Assembly (NCBI GenBank): GCA_016206365.1
Contig: JACQRR010000011.1
Location: forward strand, 1-6,938
Direction: 5' to 3'
From: Candidatus Roizmanbacteria bacterium
Lineage (GTDB): Bacteria > Patescibacteriota > Microgenomatia > UBA1406 > GWC2-37-13
DNA: 6,938 nt
Shown here: positions 4,523 to 6,938 of the stretch, one piece after another
How the letters are laid out: every line of letters starts with the position of its first letter
Numbering within the stretch: position 1 is the stretch's first letter
Position numbers and translations under genes: made by a program
Notes under the pieces: generated by a model
The model's database searches: none
Seen by the model: the letters and a program-made list of their open reading frames with translations, nothing else
Told to the model about the DNA's origin: nothing

Positions 4523-5626
4523 ATGAAAAGATTTTTTTTAACCATAGCAATAATTCTTATTTTATTTAGTCAAAAAGTTAATGCTCAAAGCCAAGTTACA
4601 TTCAAGCCGTCTGAAAAAAATTACGAAGCTGTAGTTACTAAGATATTGGAAGATAAACAAATTGAAATTTCAGCCGGAGTTTTCCAACCGTATCAAAAAG
4701 TCGAAGTTCAAATAACTAACAATAATTTAGAAAGGGAGAAAGTAATTGCTGAACTTGGCGGGTTAGTTGTAACTAATAATAATCTCAAGACAAAACTTGG
4801 CGATCGTGTCGTTCTTACTCATCTAAAAAGAGTTGACGGCTCGGATCAATTTTTCGTTTCTGACTTTGTTCGTAAAGACTCTCTATTTATTCTGGGCTTG
4901 GCTTTTTTCCTCGCTGTAGTTGTCATCGGAAAATGGCGCGGGTTAGCTTCATTTATAGGTTTATATTTTTCTTTTCTGATCTTAATTAAATTTATAATCC
5001 CCCAGATTATCGCAGGAGCAAATCCGATTGTTATCGCAATATTGGGATCATTTTTTATCATTACAGTCACCTTATATCTGGCTCACGGCTTTAGTAAGAA
5101 AACTACGGCCGCTTTACTTGGAACATTGATCAGTTTGTTCATTACAGCCCTTCTTGCTTTATTTTTTGTGAATTTTTTGAAGCTGTCAGGATTGGGATCA
5201 GAGGATGCAAGTTTTTTAACAATGACGCCCGGAATCAAAATTAATCTGCAGGGAATTCTTCTTGCCGGGATAATCATCGGGGCATTGGGAGTATTGGACG
5301 ATATTACGGTAAGCCAATCCGCCTGTGTTTTTGAATTGGCAGAAGCTAATAAGAATTTAACTTGGAAAGAACTCTACAAAAGAGGATTAAATATCGGTCA
5401 AGATCATATCGCCTCGTTGGTAAATACTTTAGTTTTAGCTTATGCCGGCGCTTCTCTTCCGCTTTTACTGTTATTTTCGATATCAGGTGGGGAGCCAATC
5501 GCCACTCTTGTTAACCGGGAAATGATAGCCAGCGAAATCGTCAGAACGCTGGTTGGTAGTTTGGGCTTAGTTAGCGCCGTGCCAATAACGACAATTATTG
5601 CGGCTCGTTTTGCCTTAAACAAATAG
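4523..5626 (+). CDS. YibE/F family membrane protein
   Basis: A 367-residue protein. Residues 1-21 form a signal peptide ending V-N-A-Q. A soluble beta-rich domain (about 23-115) probably lies outside the membrane. About seven to eight hydrophobic segments follow from 120 to the end. Family hallmarks are G-A-L-G-V-L-D-D-I-T-V-S-Q (253-265) and I-G-Q-D-H-I-A-S-L-V-N-T-L-V-L-A-Y-A-G (291-309), with acidic D259/D260 and D294/H295 near or within the membrane that could matter for transport. YibE/F proteins have no proven substrate; a transport role is commonly supposed. The gene abuts the DUF2933-like stop and is followed 42 nt later by the CcdA-type gene, so all three are probably expressed together from the promoter at 4281-4314. 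Confidence 0.9.
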   Translation: MKRFFLTIAIILILFSQKVNAQSQVTFKPSEKNYEAVVTKILEDKQIEISAGVFQPYQKVEVQITNNNLEREKVIAELGGLVVTNNNLKTKLGDRVVLTHLKRVDGSDQFFVSDFVRKDSLFILGLAFFLAVVVIGKWRGLASFIGLYFSFLILIKFIIPQIIAGANPIVIAILGSFFIITVTLYLAHGFSKKTTAALLGTLISLFITALLALFFVNFLKLSGLGSEDASFLTMTPGIKINLQGILLAGIIIGALGVLDDITVSQSACVFELAEANKNLTWKELYKRGLNIGQDHIASLVNTLVLAYAGASLPLLLLFSISGGEPIATLVNREMIASEIVRTLVGSLGLVSAVPITTIIAARFALNK

Positions 5627-5633
5627 AAATATA

Positions 5634-5673
5634 GCAATATAACAATTTAACAATGAAACAATCAAACAATGAA
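5634..5673 (+). repeat. Five tandem 8-bp repeats overlapping a start codon
   Basis: Units gcaatata, acaattta, acaatgaa, acaatcaa and acaatgaa run head to tail (consensus RCAATNWA). They fill the gap between the YibE/F and CcdA-type genes; the last unit contains the ATG at 5669. The third unit also contains an ATG (5653), but its frame ends within ten codons. The tract is nearly free of G, so it gives an unstructured initiation region without a Shine-Dalgarno sequence. Confidence 0.75.
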
Positions 5674-6550
5674 TTTACTTTTTGAAACTTCAATTATTGC
5701 TTCTTTTCTTGCCGGAATGATTGCTCTTTTCGCTCCCTGCTGTATTACCTTTATGCTGCCGGCTTACTTTGCCTATACATTCAAACAAAAGAAAGCGATT
5801 ATCCTTATGACCTTTGTTTTCTTTTTTGGCGTAGCAACGATTCTTGTTCCTATCGGACTGGGAGTCGCCTATCTAACCCAACTTTTCAAGGGTTACCATA
5901 CCCAAGTATTTTATTTGGGAGGAATTTTAATGCTTTTGATATCATATCTTGCCTTTTCCGGAAAAAAATTCTCCATGCCGTTCAAACAACTTCCGCTCCT
6001 CAAAAAACATGATGTGCTGTCAATTTATATCTTAGGTTTATTTTCCGGCCTGGCTTCTTCCTGCTGTGCGCCGGTTTTGGCTGGAGTCTTGACCTTATCT
6101 GCCCTATCGGCCAATCTATTCCAAGCTCTTGTTTTATCTTTGACCTACGTATTCGGTATAGTATTTCCGATGTTCGTCATCGCCTACTTTTGGGACAGTT
6201 TCAACTGGTCGGAAAGCAAAATAGTCAGAGGAGTGATGCTTCGTTTTTCCTTATTTAAACGAACATATCATATTCACTCGACTAACCTGATCACCGGAAT
6301 AATATTTCTCGTTATAGGTCTGTATATTCTCTATCTGGCTTTTAATAACAAAATTACTTCGGTTTCTCCCACACAGTCTCAACTAATCGCCTACCTGACA
6401 ATTGCCCAAAAAAAGATACTCACCTTTACCCAAGCCATTCCGGATTGGGCGGCTTTAACCATTCTACTTATTGTTATATTTTTATTTTTGAAAAAAGCAG
6501 TTAAATCCGTTAAAAATCCGTCGAACCAAAAGAAGACATCATCTTACTGA
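5669..6550 (+). CDS. CcdA/DsbD-type thiol-disulfide transmembrane transporter
   Basis: A 293-residue integral membrane protein of the cytochrome c biogenesis/DsbD transmembrane family, which carries reducing equivalents from cytoplasmic thioredoxin to the outside of the membrane. The first helix has F-A-P-C-C-I-T-F-M-L-P-A-Y (21-33), matching the family's P-C...P-x-Y signature, and the fourth-helix equivalent has L-A-S-S-C-C-A-P-V-L (128-137). Cys24 and Cys132 align with the redox pair; Cys25 and Cys133 are extra, giving CC in both halves. Six helices cover about 8-225, and a further C-terminal segment (about 260-275) with a Lys-rich tail extends beyond the usual CcdA core. There is no thioredoxin domain, so a separate acceptor is needed; none is visible here. 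It is the last gene of the predicted operon, 42 nt after the YibE/F gene. It could support metal-stress thiol reduction, as ScsB-like relatives do. Confidence 0.85.
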   Translation: MNLLFETSIIASFLAGMIALFAPCCITFMLPAYFAYTFKQKKAIILMTFVFFFGVATILVPIGLGVAYLTQLFKGYHTQVFYLGGILMLLISYLAFSGKKFSMPFKQLPLLKKHDVLSIYILGLFSGLASSCCAPVLAGVLTLSALSANLFQALVLSLTYVFGIVFPMFVIAYFWDSFNWSESKIVRGVMLRFSLFKRTYHIHSTNLITGIIFLVIGLYILYLAFNNKITSVSPTQSQLIAYLTIAQKKILTFTQAIPDWAALTILLIVIFLFLKKAVKSVKNPSNQKKTSSY

Positions 6551-6649
6551 GGTTGAATCTTACCTTTGCTCTTACAAGTTTTTAAGAAGCTATTATTTAA
6601 AGCGTCGTACGAATTTGGAACTTTTTACGCACAAATTTGATTTAGTAAG
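6551..6649. other. Convergent intergenic gap
   Basis: A 99-bp AT-rich gap between the convergent CcdA-type and creatininase-family genes. A short pairing AATTTG/CAAATT around 6612-6636 exists, but there is no convincing GC stem with a T-run on either strand, so I do not call a terminator. Confidence 0.5.
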
Positions 6650-6938
6650 TTAACTTTGTATAACTTTTACAATTTGATTTACAATTTTATCGATTCTTTC
6701 AAATCCTTCTTTTTCCGAAGCAGATTTTATATTTTCACCTATTATTGGCCCCATTGGTTCAGAAACTCTTTCCAGATGTACAAGTGTTTTATTTACTGCC
6801 ATCATTAAACTCGTTTCAATTGGTCCGGCATGATCAATACCGCCTTCAAATAATTTACCAGGAAATATGTAAAGCTTTAAATTATCAAAATTTTCTTTAA
6901 CTAATATTTCTAATGATTGTTGTTGAGCAGTACCAGAA
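6650..6938 (-). CDS. Creatininase-family amidohydrolase, C-terminal part (5' end outside window)
   Basis: On the minus strand a frame is open from the right edge to a TAA at 6652-6650 and gives 95 visible residues. They include I-D-H-A-G-P-I-E-T-S-L-M-M (visible residues 34-46, about 6800-6838), the H-A-G-x-x-E-T-S signature of creatininase-family metal-dependent amidohydrolases, with the His and Glu of the motif retained. A helical C-terminus follows that ends I-V-K-V-I-Q-S. The metal-binding N-terminal part lies outside the window. The family includes creatininase, FAPy deformylase (ArfB) and MftE peptidase; the substrate cannot be decided from this piece. The gene converges on the membrane operon and is probably independent of it. 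Confidence 0.7.
   Translation of the reverse strand, partial: SGTAQQQSLEILVKENFDNLKLYIFPGKLFEGGIDHAGPIETSLMMAVNKTLVHLERVSEPMGPIIGENIKSASEKEGFERIDKIVNQIVKVIQS

Noticed and set aside
4846..5637. Minus-strand frames inside the YibE/F gene
   Set aside because: All lie within a well-recognised plus-strand gene and have low-complexity basic products.
1..6938. TGA reassigned to glycine, as in some candidate-phylum bacteria
   Set aside because: TGA ends the genes at 4243 and 6550 in sensible places and no in-frame TGA is needed to explain any product.

Overview
This is an AT-rich bacterial window in which most genes lie on the plus strand. Ordinary TGA stops are used, so genetic code 11 is in force. 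Start codons almost never have a Shine-Dalgarno sequence, and two -10 boxes lie so close to their ATG that the mRNAs look leaderless. Intergenic gaps hold short palindromic repeats. The gene families (DUF3105, a DUF2933-like miniprotein, YibE/F, a CcdA-type protein with CC pairs) and the repeat style resemble Candidate Phyla Radiation bacteria, perhaps Microgenomates. That placement is inference from style, not from a marker gene.

Layout. Positions 1-1271 hold the end of a DUF3105 protein and, 5 nt later, a membrane-anchored alpha/beta hydrolase. Positions 1316-1663 encode a small three-helix membrane protein with two Cys-Cys pairs. Positions 1664-1916 are a repeat- and promoter-rich gap in front of a two-component system: an OmpR/PhoB-type response regulator (1917-2588) and a histidine kinase with almost no extracytoplasmic domain (2651-3643). 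An unrecognised 175-residue protein with its own promoter follows (3716-4243). Then comes a tight membrane-protein operon: a 58-residue DUF2933-like protein (4346-4522), a YibE/F protein (4523-5626) and a CcdA/DsbD-type thiol electron transporter (5669-6550). The window ends in the C-terminal part of a minus-strand creatininase-family protein (6650-6938), convergent with the operon.

The most interesting signal is a shared regulatory motif. Three promoters carry two hexamers in direct repeat at 11-bp spacing (CTTAAT-N5-CTTAAT or TTTCAT-N5-CTTAAT), followed 9-11 bp later by TATAAT or TATACT and with no proper -35 box. These precede the small CC membrane protein, the two-component genes themselves and the DUF2933-like/YibE/CcdA operon. 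The motif has the layout of a PmrA-type box, a site class bound by OmpR/PhoB regulators. The simplest reading is an autoregulated local regulon: a kinase sensing at or within the membrane, and a regulator that switches on small Cys/His-rich membrane proteins, YibE/F and a thiol-reducing transporter. A role in metal (for example copper or mercury) or envelope thiol stress is plausible but inferred.
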